Assembly: GCA_958367245.1 (NCBI GenBank) | Contig: CATXEA010000014.1 | Span: 26,015 to 90,014 of the forward strand | Direction of reading: 5' to 3' | From: an uncultured Blautia sp. | GTDB lineage: Bacteria > Bacillota > Clostridia > Lachnospirales > Lachnospiraceae | DNA: 64,000 nucleotides | Shown: one piece after another, positions 26,302 through 35,023 of the stretch | How the letters are laid out: the number at the start of each line of letters is the position of its first letter | Position numbering within the stretch: position 1 is the stretch's first letter | Translations under genes and position numbers: made by a program | The notes under the pieces: model-generated | Told to the model about the DNA's origin: nothing | Databases searched by the model: none | Seen by the model: only the letters and a program-made list of their open reading frames with translations

Positions 26302-28413
26302 TTAAACCTCAAAAATCAAATCGCCATAAGACGGCATCGGCCACATTTCCTTATCAACGATCATCTCAAGTTTGTCAACAGGAGCTCGAAGCTCTCCCAT
26401 TGCCTTAAATACTTTCTCTTTACAGAATACTGCTCTATCCCGTCCTTCCGGATGATTTGGAATCTCTGCCACCAGTCTGCCGAGCTCACGCATGGCAATA
26501 TTTGTCTTTTTCAGAAGCTCGGATGATTTCTCCAGAAGCTCAAGCTGTACGCTTACATCCATCGGACCTGCCTGACGGACTGCATTGATGGAGTTGGCAA
26601 GCACAGTTGTATACTTGATAACTGCCGGAATAATCTGCTTGGTAGCAATATCTATCATTGTCTTGGCTTCAATATTTATCGCCTTGGCATAAATCTCATA
26701 CTGGATTTCTGCACGGGATTCCAGCTCAGTTCTCGTAAACACCCCGAAATCCTCAAATAATTTGACAGATTTTTCAGTGGTAAGCGCAGGAATCGCATCT
26801 ACCATAAACGGCAGATTCGGCAGTCCGCGGCGCGCGGCTTCCTCTGCCCACTCCGGAGCGTAACTGTTTCCGCTGAATACGATGCGCTGGTGCTCTGTGG
26901 CATATTCTTTGATAATATCGTGAATTGCCATTTCCATATCCTCTGCTGCTTCCAGACGGTCGCAGGTATCACGGAATACCTCTGCAGTAATAGTGTTGAG
27001 CACTACGTTGCAGGATGAAATAGAATCACGGGAACCCACCATACGGAACTCGAATTTATTTCCTGTGAACGCAAACGGTGAAGTACGGTTGCGGTCTGTA
27101 GCATCCTTCATAAAATCAGGAAGGGTTTTTACACCTGTCTCAAGCTTCGCTCCCTTTTTACTGTGAGTCGCAGTTCCCGTGCTGATAAGCTGTTCCAGCA
27201 CATCCTCAAGCTGCTCTCCAAGGAAAACAGAAATAATTGCCGGAGGAGCTTCATTTCCTCCCAGACGGTGATCGTTTCCAACGTCTGCTGCAGATTCCCT
27301 GAGAAGGTCTGCATGTTCGTCTACAGCCTTTAAAATACAGGTCAGTATCAGAAGGAACTGGATATTGTCATGGGGAGTTTTTCCCGGATCCAGAAGATTA
27401 ATTCCGTCGTCCGTTGTCAAAGACCAGTTATTGTGCTTACCTGAACCGCTCACTCCTGTAAACGGTTTCTCATGGAGAAGGCAGCGCAGTCCGTGACGGC
27501 TTGCCACTTTCTTAAGAATACGCATCATCATCTGGTTGTGGTCTGCCGCAATATTTGCCGGAGCGTAGATAGGTGCAAGCTCATGCTGCGCAGGCGCAGC
27601 TTCATTGTGCTGTGTTTTAGCTGTAACGCCAAGTCTCCAGCACTCCTCGTTTACCTCTTTCATATAAGCAGAAATTCTCTGACGGATGGTTCCCAGATAA
27701 TGGTCGTCCATCTCCTGTCCTTTTGGGGGCATTGCTCCGAAAAGAGTTCTGCCTGTATAGGTAAGGTCTTTTCGCTGAAGCCATTTTTCTTTATCAATAA
27801 GGAAGTATTCCTGCTCTGCGCCTACAGAAGGAGTTACTTTCTTAGATGTTGTATTTCCAAATAAACGAATCAGACGGAGCGCCTGAGTATTGATTGCCTC
27901 CATAGAACGCAGAAGAGGCGTTTTCTGGTCAAGCGCTTCTCCTGTATAGGAACAGAATGCCGTAGGAATACAAAGAGTTGCACCTGCTGCATCGTGGCGC
28001 ACAAACGCCGGTGAGGTACAGTCCCATGTCGTATAACCTCTTGCCTCAAAAGTAGCTCGAAGTCCTCCTGACGGAAAAGAAGACGCATCCGGCTCTCCTT
28101 TTATAAGTTCCTTTCCTGAAAAACTCATAAGAACCTTTCCGTTCTCCGGCGCTGTGATAAAAGCGTCGTGCTTCTCCGCAGTTACTCCTGTAAGTGGCTG
28201 AAACCAGTGGCTGTAGTGTGTTGCACCTTTTTCAATTGCCCATTCTTTCATCTCATGGGCCACTACATCCGCAATCTCCATGGACATTTCCTTGCCCTCT
28301 TCTATGGTCTTTTTCAATTCCTTGTAGACCTTTTTCGGCAGACGCGCCTGCATAACAGAATCGTTAAATACGTCACATCCAAAGGTTTCCACTACATTGA
28401 TATATTCTCCCAT
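26302..28413 (-). CDS. glnN: Type III glutamine synthetase
   Basis: 703 residues, the length of GSIII (types I are about 450). Typical elements: an N-terminal DVFNDSVMQARLPK, the GSIII-specific THYSHWFQPLTG, the ammonia/glutamate site GSGKHNNWSL, and NRTSPFAFTGNKFEFRMVGS. It forms glutamine from glutamate and ammonia with ATP. GAGGAG precedes the ATG. The MoxR-VWA pair follows within 9 bp, suggesting a three-gene unit. Confidence 0.96.
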   Translation of the reverse strand: MGEYINVVETFGCDVFNDSVMQARLPKKVYKELKKTIEEGKEMSMEIADVVAHEMKEWAIEKGATHYSHWFQPLTGVTAEKHDAFITAPENGKVLMSFSGKELIKGEPDASSFPSGGLRATFEARGYTTWDCTSPAFVRHDAAGATLCIPTAFCSYTGEALDQKTPLLRSMEAINTQALRLIRLFGNTTSKKVTPSVGAEQEYFLIDKEKWLQRKDLTYTGRTLFGAMPPKGQEMDDHYLGTIRQRISAYMKEVNEECWRLGVTAKTQHNEAAPAQHELAPIYAPANIAADHNQMMMRILKKVASRHGLRCLLHEKPFTGVSGSGKHNNWSLTTDDGINLLDPGKTPHDNIQFLLILTCILKAVDEHADLLRESAADVGNDHRLGGNEAPPAIISVFLGEQLEDVLEQLISTGTATHSKKGAKLETGVKTLPDFMKDATDRNRTSPFAFTGNKFEFRMVGSRDSISSCNVVLNTITAEVFRDTCDRLEAAEDMEMAIHDIIKEYATEHQRIVFSGNSYAPEWAEEAARRGLPNLPFMVDAIPALTTEKSVKLFEDFGVFTRTELESRAEIQYEIYAKAINIEAKTMIDIATKQIIPAVIKYTTVLANSINAVRQAGPMDVSVQLELLEKSSELLKKTNIAMRELGRLVAEIPNHPEGRDRAVFCKEKVFKAMGELRAPVDKLEMIVDKEMWPMPSYGDLIFEV

Positions 28414-28467
28414 TTATGTTCTCCTCTTTCTGCCCTCTCACAGGTAGGTATCCTGCTTCGTCAGATG

Positions 28468-29367
28468 TTATTTTTTTGTGCTTTTAAGATACAGATTCAG
28501 TGCTTCATGGTGATTCTCTATCACCGCTTCTTTTATATTTCCGCCAAATTCCCCGTCCAGTGTCCAGGCAACTTCTTCCCTTGATTCAATCAGGAGTTTA
28601 CTTGCCTTGAAGGAATAAATAAGATCAGAATTATCTTCCGCAGTCAGAAGACCTGTCATAATCTCCTGCAGTTCCAGCGGATTCTTCGGTTTCGTAATCA
28701 GTGTAACTTCGAAAAGACCATCGTTCATATCCACATTCTTTCCTGTAAGATTCTTAAATCCTCCTACAGAACGGGAGTTGGTCACCATTCCGAAAATAAA
28801 GTCGTCTTCTACCGTCAGATTCTCTGTCTGCACTTTCATGTGATAGGACTTGATATCAAAAAGTCTCTTTACTCCTTCCAGCACATAGGCAAGATGCCCG
28901 AGAATATTCTTTAAATCCTGATCTGTCTCATACGCGACATCTGTAAACAGCCCAAACGCAGCAATATAAGCAAAGCTTCTGTTATTCAGCATTCCAATGT
29001 CGCAATGGTACAATTCTTCTTCCATAATATTTGCAGCCGCTTCCGCCATATTCTTGGGCATGAACAGACTGTTGGCAAAATCATTGGTGCTGCCTGCCGG
29101 AATATACCCGATAGGAACAGAACTTCCCATTTCCATAATACCGGTAAGCACTTCGTCAAGAGTTCCGTCACCGCCGCTGCATACCACCAGATCCACTTTC
29201 TCCGCATAAAGCTTCGCCTGCTCGTAAGCATCCCTTGGATGCTGTGTGGCGCGGATAATTACCTCATAGCCTCCCTTATTAAAGATATCTACAATTTCCG
29301 TAAGAGAAGACTTGATTTTTCCTTTGCCTGCTTTTGGGTTAAAAATGAATATCAGCTTTTTTCCCAT
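28468..29367 (-). CDS. Diacylglycerol/lipid kinase family protein (YegS/DgkB type)
   Basis: 299 residues from the ATG at 29367 (AGGAG 9 bases upstream); the open frame runs on through the tRNA genes but that part is not coding. The DAGK catalytic domain begins IFNPKAGKGK and contains the nucleotide motif VVCSGGDGTLDEVLTG. The C-terminal half ends EVAWTLDGEFGG, as in YegS/DgkB. It phosphorylates a lipid such as diacylglycerol or a related alcohol; the substrate is inferred from family. Confidence 0.9.
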   Translation of the reverse strand: MGKKLIFIFNPKAGKGKIKSSLTEIVDIFNKGGYEVIIRATQHPRDAYEQAKLYAEKVDLVVCSGGDGTLDEVLTGIMEMGSSVPIGYIPAGSTNDFANSLFMPKNMAEAAANIMEEELYHCDIGMLNNRSFAYIAAFGLFTDVAYETDQDLKNILGHLAYVLEGVKRLFDIKSYHMKVQTENLTVEDDFIFGMVTNSRSVGGFKNLTGKNVDMNDGLFEVTLITKPKNPLELQEIMTGLLTAEDNSDLIYSFKASKLLIESREEVAWTLDGEFGGNIKEAVIENHHEALNLYLKSTKK

Positions 29368-29472
29368 AGCGCAACACTCCTTCTGTCTATACTCTTTTTC
29401 GCTGTTATTTTTTAACATTATTACTATAAAAAAAACAGTCTGAAAAGTCAATCTGAAACTTTTTTGATAAAC

Positions 29473-29509
29473 AAAAAACCTGTCAGGATTTATCATCACG
29501 ACAGGTTTT
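29473..29509 (-). terminator. Terminator of the tRNA operon
   Basis: Reverse strand AAAACCTGTC paired with GACAGGTTTT, followed by more Ts, 7 bp after the last tRNA gene. Confidence 0.8.
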
Positions 29510-29515
29510 CTGTAA

Positions 29516-29589
29516 TAGCGAGAGGGGGATTCGAACCCTCGACACCACGGGTATGAACCGTGTGCTCTAGCCAACTGAGCTATCTCGCC
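29516..29589 (-). tRNA. tRNA-Met (CAT), copy 2
   Basis: 74 nt cloverleaf. The acceptor GGCGAGA pairs TCTCGCT with a G-U at position 1-72. The anticodon loop TTCATAC gives CAT, and the T-arm GAGGGTTCGAATCCCCCTC is intact. CCA is not encoded. Overall sequence resembles Bacillus elongator tRNA-Met; an Ile2 (lysidine) identity cannot be fully excluded. Confidence 0.92.
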
Positions 29590-29620
29590 ATATTCAGTTA
29601 TCACCGAAAATTTCGGTTAG

Positions 29621-29694
29621 TAGCGAGAGGGGGATTCGAACCCTCGACACCACGGGTATGAACCGTGTGCTCTAGCCAACTGAGCTATCTCGCC
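29621..29694 (-). tRNA. tRNA-Met (CAT), copy 1
   Basis: 74 nt, identical in sequence to the copy at 29516-29589 and separated from it by 31 bp. Same CAT anticodon and no encoded CCA. A recent tandem duplication. Confidence 0.92.
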
Positions 29695-29713
29695 ATATCT
29701 TTTTTCATAATAA

Positions 29714-29786
29714 TGGGGCCTATAGGGCTCGAACCTATGACCCTCTGCTTGTAAGGCAGATGCTCTCCCAGCTGAGCTAAGACCCC
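29714..29786 (-). tRNA. tRNA-Val (TAC)
   Basis: 73 nt cloverleaf. The acceptor GGGGTCT pairs AGGCCCC with one T-G. The anticodon loop TTACAAG gives TAC. T-arm loop GTTCGAGC is present. CCA not encoded. First gene of the three-tRNA operon. Confidence 0.93.
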
Positions 29787-29843
29787 ATATCTGCGGTTTC
29801 GGTAGTGAAGTGTTTTTCTTTGCTTCCCTCAACCGACTTCGCA

Positions 29844-29873
29844 AGTATACCATCATTTGACAGCAATTGTCAA
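29844..29873 (-). promoter_or_regulatory. Promoter of the tRNA-Val-Met-Met operon
   Basis: Perfect TTGACA (29868-29873), 18-bp spacer, TATACT (29844-29849), followed by a G+C-rich start region. It lies 58 bp upstream of tRNA-Val. Confidence 0.8.
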
Positions 29874-29999
29874 TAGGTTTTTTGAAATTTTTTTATTTTT
29901 TTAATATTCGCGAAAATAGTCCCTGTACATATGCTCTTTTATGTTTTAAAACAGGAGAAATCCTGCCTTATCGGCAGGACTTTTCCCATTAAGAATATT

Positions 30000-32900
30000 T
30001 TATTTAAAATACTTCACACCGGACTCGAAGATCTTCAGATCCTGCTCTCCGTAGATGTTCATTGCAACGCCATTGTCACGACGTTCACTGTGTGCCATCT
30101 TACCGAGGATACGTCCGTCCGGACTTGTAATACCTTCAATTGCGAAGTAGGAGCCGTTTACGTTCCATTCTTCATTGTTAACCGCAATATTTCCGTTCGG
30201 GTCGCAGTACTGGGTCACTACCTGTCCGTTTGCAAAAAGTTTCTGAATCCACTCTTTGTTTGCCACGAAACGTCCTTCACCGTGAGAAGCAGGATTTACA
30301 TAAACGCCGCCTGCCTGTGCGTCTGCAAGCCAAGGAGATTTCTTGGAAACAACCTTCGTGTATACCATCTTGGAAATATGGCGTCCGATGGTATTATAGG
30401 TCAGAGTCGGAGAATCTGCTGTCTGTCCGCAGATTTCGCCGTACGGTACAAGACCAAGCTTGATAAGAGCCTGAAAACCGTTACAAATACCAAGAGCAAG
30501 ACCGTCTCTCTCGTTTACAAGCTTCATAACAGCTTCTTTAATCTTTGCATTCTGGAATGCAGTCGCAAAGAATTTCGCAGAACCATCCGGTTCGTCACCT
30601 GCGGAGAATCCGCCCGGGAACATGATAATCTGCGCATTGTTAATTGCTTTTTCGAAGATTTCCACGGAATCATGGATATCTGCTGCTGTCAGGTTCTTAA
30701 ATACCTTAACATCCACTTCTGCGCCTGCGCGTTCAAATGCTTTTTTACTATCGTACTCACAGTTTGTTCCAGGGAATACCGGAATAAATACGCGAGGTTT
30801 TGCAATTTTATTTTTGCAAACATAGATATCTTTTGGAATGTAGCAGCCGTTTTCGTATGTGCTGTCTTCTTTTCCGAAGAGATACATAATTGGCTCTTCT
30901 ACTGGGTTTCCTTCGATATCAAGTTTTCCACCGATGGTCGGAAGTCCTGAATCTGTCTTAAATACTTTCTCCAGAGTGCCTTTCCATGTACGGGCAGCTT
31001 CCTCAAGTGAAATTTCAGCATTTCCGTAAGAGAATTTACCATCAGCTGTTACTTCACCGATCACTGTGTAAGTAATGGAAAGCTCGCCGACTTTACCATC
31101 CGGAACTTCCATAATGATATCGCCGAATCCCGGTGCAAAGAAATCTCTAGGATCAAGGTTATGTTCAATCTTCACGCCGAATGCGTTACCGAATGCCATC
31201 TTAGCAACTGCTGCCGCAATACCGTGACGATCAAGTGCGTAAGCAGAAACAACTTTACCAGTCTGGATATCATTATGAAGTTTTTCATACTGCTCCATGA
31301 TTCCTGCGTAATCCGGAAGGTCATAAGCATCTTTTGGCGCGCGCAGCCATACAAGTTTGTTTCCGGCTTTTTTAAGTTCAGGTGTGATCACATCCTGCTG
31401 CTTCGCTACATCTACTGCGAAAGAAACAAGTGTCGGAGGTACGTCAATATCGTTGAAAGTACCGGACATACTGTCTTTTCCTCCAATAGACGGAAGACCG
31501 AATCCAAGCTGTGCGGAATAAGCGCCAAGAAGCGCTGCGAAAGGCTGGCTCCATCTCTTAGGATCTTCTGTCATACGACGGAAATATTCCTGGAAGGTAA
31601 AACGGATTTTCTTATAGTCACCGCCTGCTGCCACAATCTTTGCAACAGATTCTGTCACTGCGTACGCAGCTCCGTGATATGGGCTCCATGAAGATAAATA
31701 TGGGTCAAAGCCGTAGCTCATCATAGTTACTGTGTTTGTCTTTCCGTTTAATACCGGAACCTTTGCAACCATAGTCTGTGTTTCTGTAAGCTGATATTTA
31801 CCGCCATGAGGCATGAATACGCTGCCTGCGCCGATGGAACCGTCAAACATTTCCACAAGACCCTTCTGGGAGCATACATTTAAGTCGGCAAGTGTTTCCA
31901 GCCATTTTGCTCTTACATCTGCCACATCCGGACGCTGTGCAAAAAGATTGCCCTCTTTATTCGGAATTTCAACTTCTACCGCAGTCTCCTGATGCGCTCC
32001 GTTTGTATCAAGGAATGCGCGGGAGATATTTACGATTTCCTTGCCTCTCCAGGAAAGTACGAGACGAGGTTCCTTTGTAACTACCGCTACTTTTACAGCC
32101 TCCAGGTTCTCTTCGTTTGCAAAAGCAAGGAATTTGTCTACATCTTTCGGGTCAACTACAACAGCCATACGCTCCTGAGATTCGGAAATCGCGATTTCTG
32201 TTCCGTCAAGACCTGCATATTTCTTCGGAACCTTGTCAAGGTCGATACGAAGACCCGGAGCCAGCTCACCGATTGCAACGGAAACGCCGCCTGCACCGAA
32301 GTCGTTACATTTTTTGATAATCTTACTTACTTCCTCACGTCTGAACATACGCTGAATCTTACGCTCAGTCGGTGCATTACCCTTCTGAACCTCTGCACCG
32401 CAGACTTCGATGGAAGCTTCTGTATGAACCTTGGAAGAACCTGTAGCACCGCCAATACCGTCACGGCCGGTACGTCCGCCAAGGAGGATGATGATGTCAC
32501 CCGGATCGGAATTCTCACGGATTACTGCGCGTCTTGGTGCAGCGCCGAGAACTGCGCCGATTTCCATACGTTTCGCAACATAGTCCGGATGATAGATTTC
32601 TTTCACATAACCGGTAGCCAGACCAATCTGGTTTCCGTAAGAACTGTAGCCGTGTGCTGCACCACGGACAAGCTTTTTCTGCGGAAGTTTGCCTTTCAGA
32701 GTATCCTGCACGGAAACTGTAGGGTCAGCAGCGCCTGTTACACGCATTGCCTGATATACATAAGTACGTCCGGAAAGCGGGTCACGGATCGCACCGCCAA
32801 GACAGGTTGCAGCTCCACCGAACGGCTCGATTTCTGTCGGGTGGTTGTGTGTCTCATTTTTGAAGTTAATCAGCCACTCTTCTTCCTTGCCGTCAACATC

Positions 32901-33830
32901 TACAGGAACTACAATACTGCAGGCATTAATCTCATCAGATTCTTCCTGATCTGCAAGTTTGCCCTCTGCTTTAAGTTTCTTCATTGCCATCAGCGCCAGA
33001 TCCATAAGGCAGACAAATTTATCTTTTCTTCCTTTATAAAGAACCTTTCTGTCATCAAGGTATCTGTTATACGTATCAACGATCGGAGCTTTATAATCAC
33101 CCTCATCGAACTTCACATCTGTCAGCTCTGTTGAGAAGGTGGTATGACGGCAGTGATCGGACCAATAGGTATCAAGAACGCGGATTTCTGTCATGGACGG
33201 ATCGCGTTTCTCTTCTCCCTTGAAGTATTTCTGAATATGAAGGAAATCCTTAAAGGTCATAGCCAGATTTAAGGAATCGTACAGCTCTTTTAATTCTTTT
33301 TCCGGCATTTTCTGGAAACCGTCAAAAATCTTTACATCTTCAGGCTCATCAAATACTGTTACCAGTGTCTCAGGCTTCTCAATTCCTGTCTCACGGGAAT
33401 CAACCGGATTGATGCAGTGATTTTTGATTGCTGCAAATTCTTCATCTGTGATTGTTCCTTCAATCACATAAGTAGTTGCGGAACGGATAATAGGCTGTGC
33501 GTTCTCGTCTAAGAACTGTACGCACTGTACTGCAGAATCTGCTCTCTGGTCAAACTGTCCCGGAAGATATTCTACAGAAAAAACGCGGGCTCCTTCTGCT
33601 GTCTCCAGATTCTCCAGATATAAATCGTCTACAGGAGGCTCTGCGAAAACGCCTCTGCAGGCTTTTTCAAAAACCTCATCGGAAATATTCTCTACATCGT
33701 AACGGATCAGTTCTCTTACTGCTGTCACGGTTTTGATTCCGAGATAGCTGCTGATCTCATGTTTCAGTTCTTTCGCCTTTACAGCAAAAGCAGGTTTCTT
33801 TTCTACATAAACTCGTCTTACGTTGCTCAT
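30000..33830 (-). CDS. purL: Phosphoribosylformylglycinamidine synthase, single chain
   Basis: 1276 residues. The order is: N-terminal PurS-like part, two PurM-like ATP-binding repeats (TEIRVLDTYWSDHCRHTTF, then NETHNHPTEIEPFGGAATCLGG) and a C-terminal glutamine amidotransferase with FPGTNCEYDS and the nucleophile Cys in LGICNGFQAL. The enzyme makes FGAM from FGAR, glutamine and ATP in purine synthesis. In many Firmicutes it is split into PurS, PurQ and PurL; the fused form is usual in Lachnospiraceae. AAGGAG precedes the ATG. No purine riboswitch is seen in its 100-nt leader. Confidence 0.96.
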   Translation of the reverse strand: MSNVRRVYVEKKPAFAVKAKELKHEISSYLGIKTVTAVRELIRYDVENISDEVFEKACRGVFAEPPVDDLYLENLETAEGARVFSVEYLPGQFDQRADSAVQCVQFLDENAQPIIRSATTYVIEGTITDEEFAAIKNHCINPVDSRETGIEKPETLVTVFDEPEDVKIFDGFQKMPEKELKELYDSLNLAMTFKDFLHIQKYFKGEEKRDPSMTEIRVLDTYWSDHCRHTTFSTELTDVKFDEGDYKAPIVDTYNRYLDDRKVLYKGRKDKFVCLMDLALMAMKKLKAEGKLADQEESDEINACSIVVPVDVDGKEEEWLINFKNETHNHPTEIEPFGGAATCLGGAIRDPLSGRTYVYQAMRVTGAADPTVSVQDTLKGKLPQKKLVRGAAHGYSSYGNQIGLATGYVKEIYHPDYVAKRMEIGAVLGAAPRRAVIRENSDPGDIIILLGGRTGRDGIGGATGSSKVHTEASIEVCGAEVQKGNAPTERKIQRMFRREEVSKIIKKCNDFGAGGVSVAIGELAPGLRIDLDKVPKKYAGLDGTEIAISESQERMAVVVDPKDVDKFLAFANEENLEAVKVAVVTKEPRLVLSWRGKEIVNISRAFLDTNGAHQETAVEVEIPNKEGNLFAQRPDVADVRAKWLETLADLNVCSQKGLVEMFDGSIGAGSVFMPHGGKYQLTETQTMVAKVPVLNGKTNTVTMMSYGFDPYLSSWSPYHGAAYAVTESVAKIVAAGGDYKKIRFTFQEYFRRMTEDPKRWSQPFAALLGAYSAQLGFGLPSIGGKDSMSGTFNDIDVPPTLVSFAVDVAKQQDVITPELKKAGNKLVWLRAPKDAYDLPDYAGIMEQYEKLHNDIQTGKVVSAYALDRHGIAAAVAKMAFGNAFGVKIEHNLDPRDFFAPGFGDIIMEVPDGKVGELSITYTVIGEVTADGKFSYGNAEISLEEAARTWKGTLEKVFKTDSGLPTIGGKLDIEGNPVEEPIMYLFGKEDSTYENGCYIPKDIYVCKNKIAKPRVFIPVFPGTNCEYDSKKAFERAGAEVDVKVFKNLTAADIHDSVEIFEKAINNAQIIMFPGGFSAGDEPDGSAKFFATAFQNAKIKEAVMKLVNERDGLALGICNGFQALIKLGLVPYGEICGQTADSPTLTYNTIGRHISKMVYTKVVSKKSPWLADAQAGGVYVNPASHGEGRFVANKEWIQKLFANGQVVTQYCDPNGNIAVNNEEWNVNGSYFAIEGITSPDGRILGKMAHSERRDNGVAMNIYGEQDLKIFESGVKYFK

Positions 33831-33933
33831 AGAAAGCTCCTTTCAAATAACTGTTGAACAACTACTGTTCATTTCGTTTACAGTAATGTCAAACCTTCAA
33901 ATAGTAACAGCACCTTGCACTTTTACTGCCCTT

Positions 33934-33962
33934 ATAGTATCATAAGAAATATCATTAGTAAA
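33934..33962 (-). promoter_or_regulatory. Possible purL promoter
   Basis: TTTACT (33957-33962), 17-bp spacer, TACTAT (33934-33939) on the reverse strand. Moderate match only. The leader downstream carries GAACA-GTAGT-TGTTC, a 5-bp palindrome, which may be an operator. Confidence 0.4.
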
Positions 33963-33984
33963 ATTAATATATCTTATATCTTTC

Positions 33985-33999
33985 ATTAGTTGTACTAAT
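33985..33999 (+). promoter_or_regulatory. LysR-type operator (T-N11-A palindrome)
   Basis: ATTAGT-TGT-ACTAAT, a perfect 6+3+6 palindrome with the T-N11-A core of LysR-family sites. It lies 31 bp upstream of the lysR-type gene and overlaps its likely promoter, so autoregulation is expected. Confidence 0.6.
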
Positions 34000-34029
34000 A
34001 TAATATAAAAAAGCAGGAAAGGATTATTT

Positions 34030-34899
34030 ATGGATATCAACCTTGAATTGTATAAAGTTTTTTATTATGTAGCCACAACACTCAGCTTCTCCGAAGCTTC
34101 CAGACAGCTTTTTATTTCCCAGTCCGCTGTAAGTCAGTCCATCAAAGCTCTGGAAACAAAGCTTCAGCACACGCTCTTTATCCGAAGCACCAAAAAAGTC
34201 CTCCTCACTCCGGAAGGAGAATTTCTGCTCCAGCATGTCAAGCCCGCCTTACAGCTTCTGGATGAAGGAGAAGCGCTCCTCTCCGGCGAAAAAAAGCTCA
34301 AAGGTCAGCTTCGCATCGGCGCCAGCGATACTATTTGCCGTTATTTTCTCATCGACTATCTCCACCGCTTTCATCATTCCTACCCTGATGTGGGAATCAA
34401 AGTCACCAACAGCACCTCCATCGGATGTATTGACCTTCTGGAGAAAGGTCAGGTGGATTTCGTTGTCTGCAATTATCCCAATTCCCGTCTGGACTCCAAA
34501 GCGCAGATTCAGACAGTAAAAGATTTCAGGGATGTCTTTGTAGTCAATCCGGAATATTTTCCCATTGGAAATACTGCGATTGACCTTGAGGAGCTTTTGA
34601 ACTATCCCATCCTCATGCTCTCTGCCGGAAGTACCACAAGTGAATTTCTCCACCGCCAGTTTCTTTCCAAGGGACTCAAGCTTCTTCCCGAAGTAGAATT
34701 AAGCAGCAACGACCTTCTGATCGACCTTGCCCGCATCGGTCTTGGCATTGCCTGCGTCCCCGATTACATGCTTACAGATATGCACAATCTCCTGCAGATA
34801 ACTTTAAAAGAGGCGCTTCCTCCCCGCCGCGTCGTCCTTGTAAGCAGCGATACACTCCCCATGTCGCAGACTGCAGAACGGTTTCTTGAGCTTATTTAA
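34030..34899 (+). CDS. LysR-family transcriptional regulator
   Basis: 289 residues. The N-terminal winged helix-turn-helix (residues 3-62; LSFSEASRQLFISQSAVSQSIKALE) and a periplasmic-binding-type effector domain (LKGQLRIGASDTICRYFL onward) are complete. Divergent from purL, with which it shares a 199-bp gap. The effector is not recognisable. LysR proteins often control the divergent neighbour, so purL is a candidate target, but control of an unlinked gene is equally possible. Confidence 0.9.
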   Translation: MDINLELYKVFYYVATTLSFSEASRQLFISQSAVSQSIKALETKLQHTLFIRSTKKVLLTPEGEFLLQHVKPALQLLDEGEALLSGEKKLKGQLRIGASDTICRYFLIDYLHRFHHSYPDVGIKVTNSTSIGCIDLLEKGQVDFVVCNYPNSRLDSKAQIQTVKDFRDVFVVNPEYFPIGNTAIDLEELLNYPILMLSAGSTTSEFLHRQFLSKGLKLLPEVELSSNDLLIDLARIGLGIACVPDYMLTDMHNLLQITLKEALPPRRVVLVSSDTLPMSQTAERFLELI

Positions 34900-35023
34900 A
34901 AATATCCGATTTTCTATGGAAAAGTCCCATAAAATATAGTAAAATTAAGTATCGGACAACTTATGAAGTATTATAATTGCCCCTCAGATTTTTTGTATGC
35001 AACTTTGTATGAAGGAGGATATT

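Noticed and set aside
29368..29604. N-terminal extension of the lipid kinase through tRNA-Met
   Set aside because: The frame is open but runs through a complete tRNA gene and terminator. AGGAG before the ATG at 29367 sets the true start.
31992..33134. 380-codon forward open frame antisense to purL
   Set aside because: It is the complement of a clearly coding, full-length purL. Cys- and Ser-rich composition is typical of antisense shadow frames.
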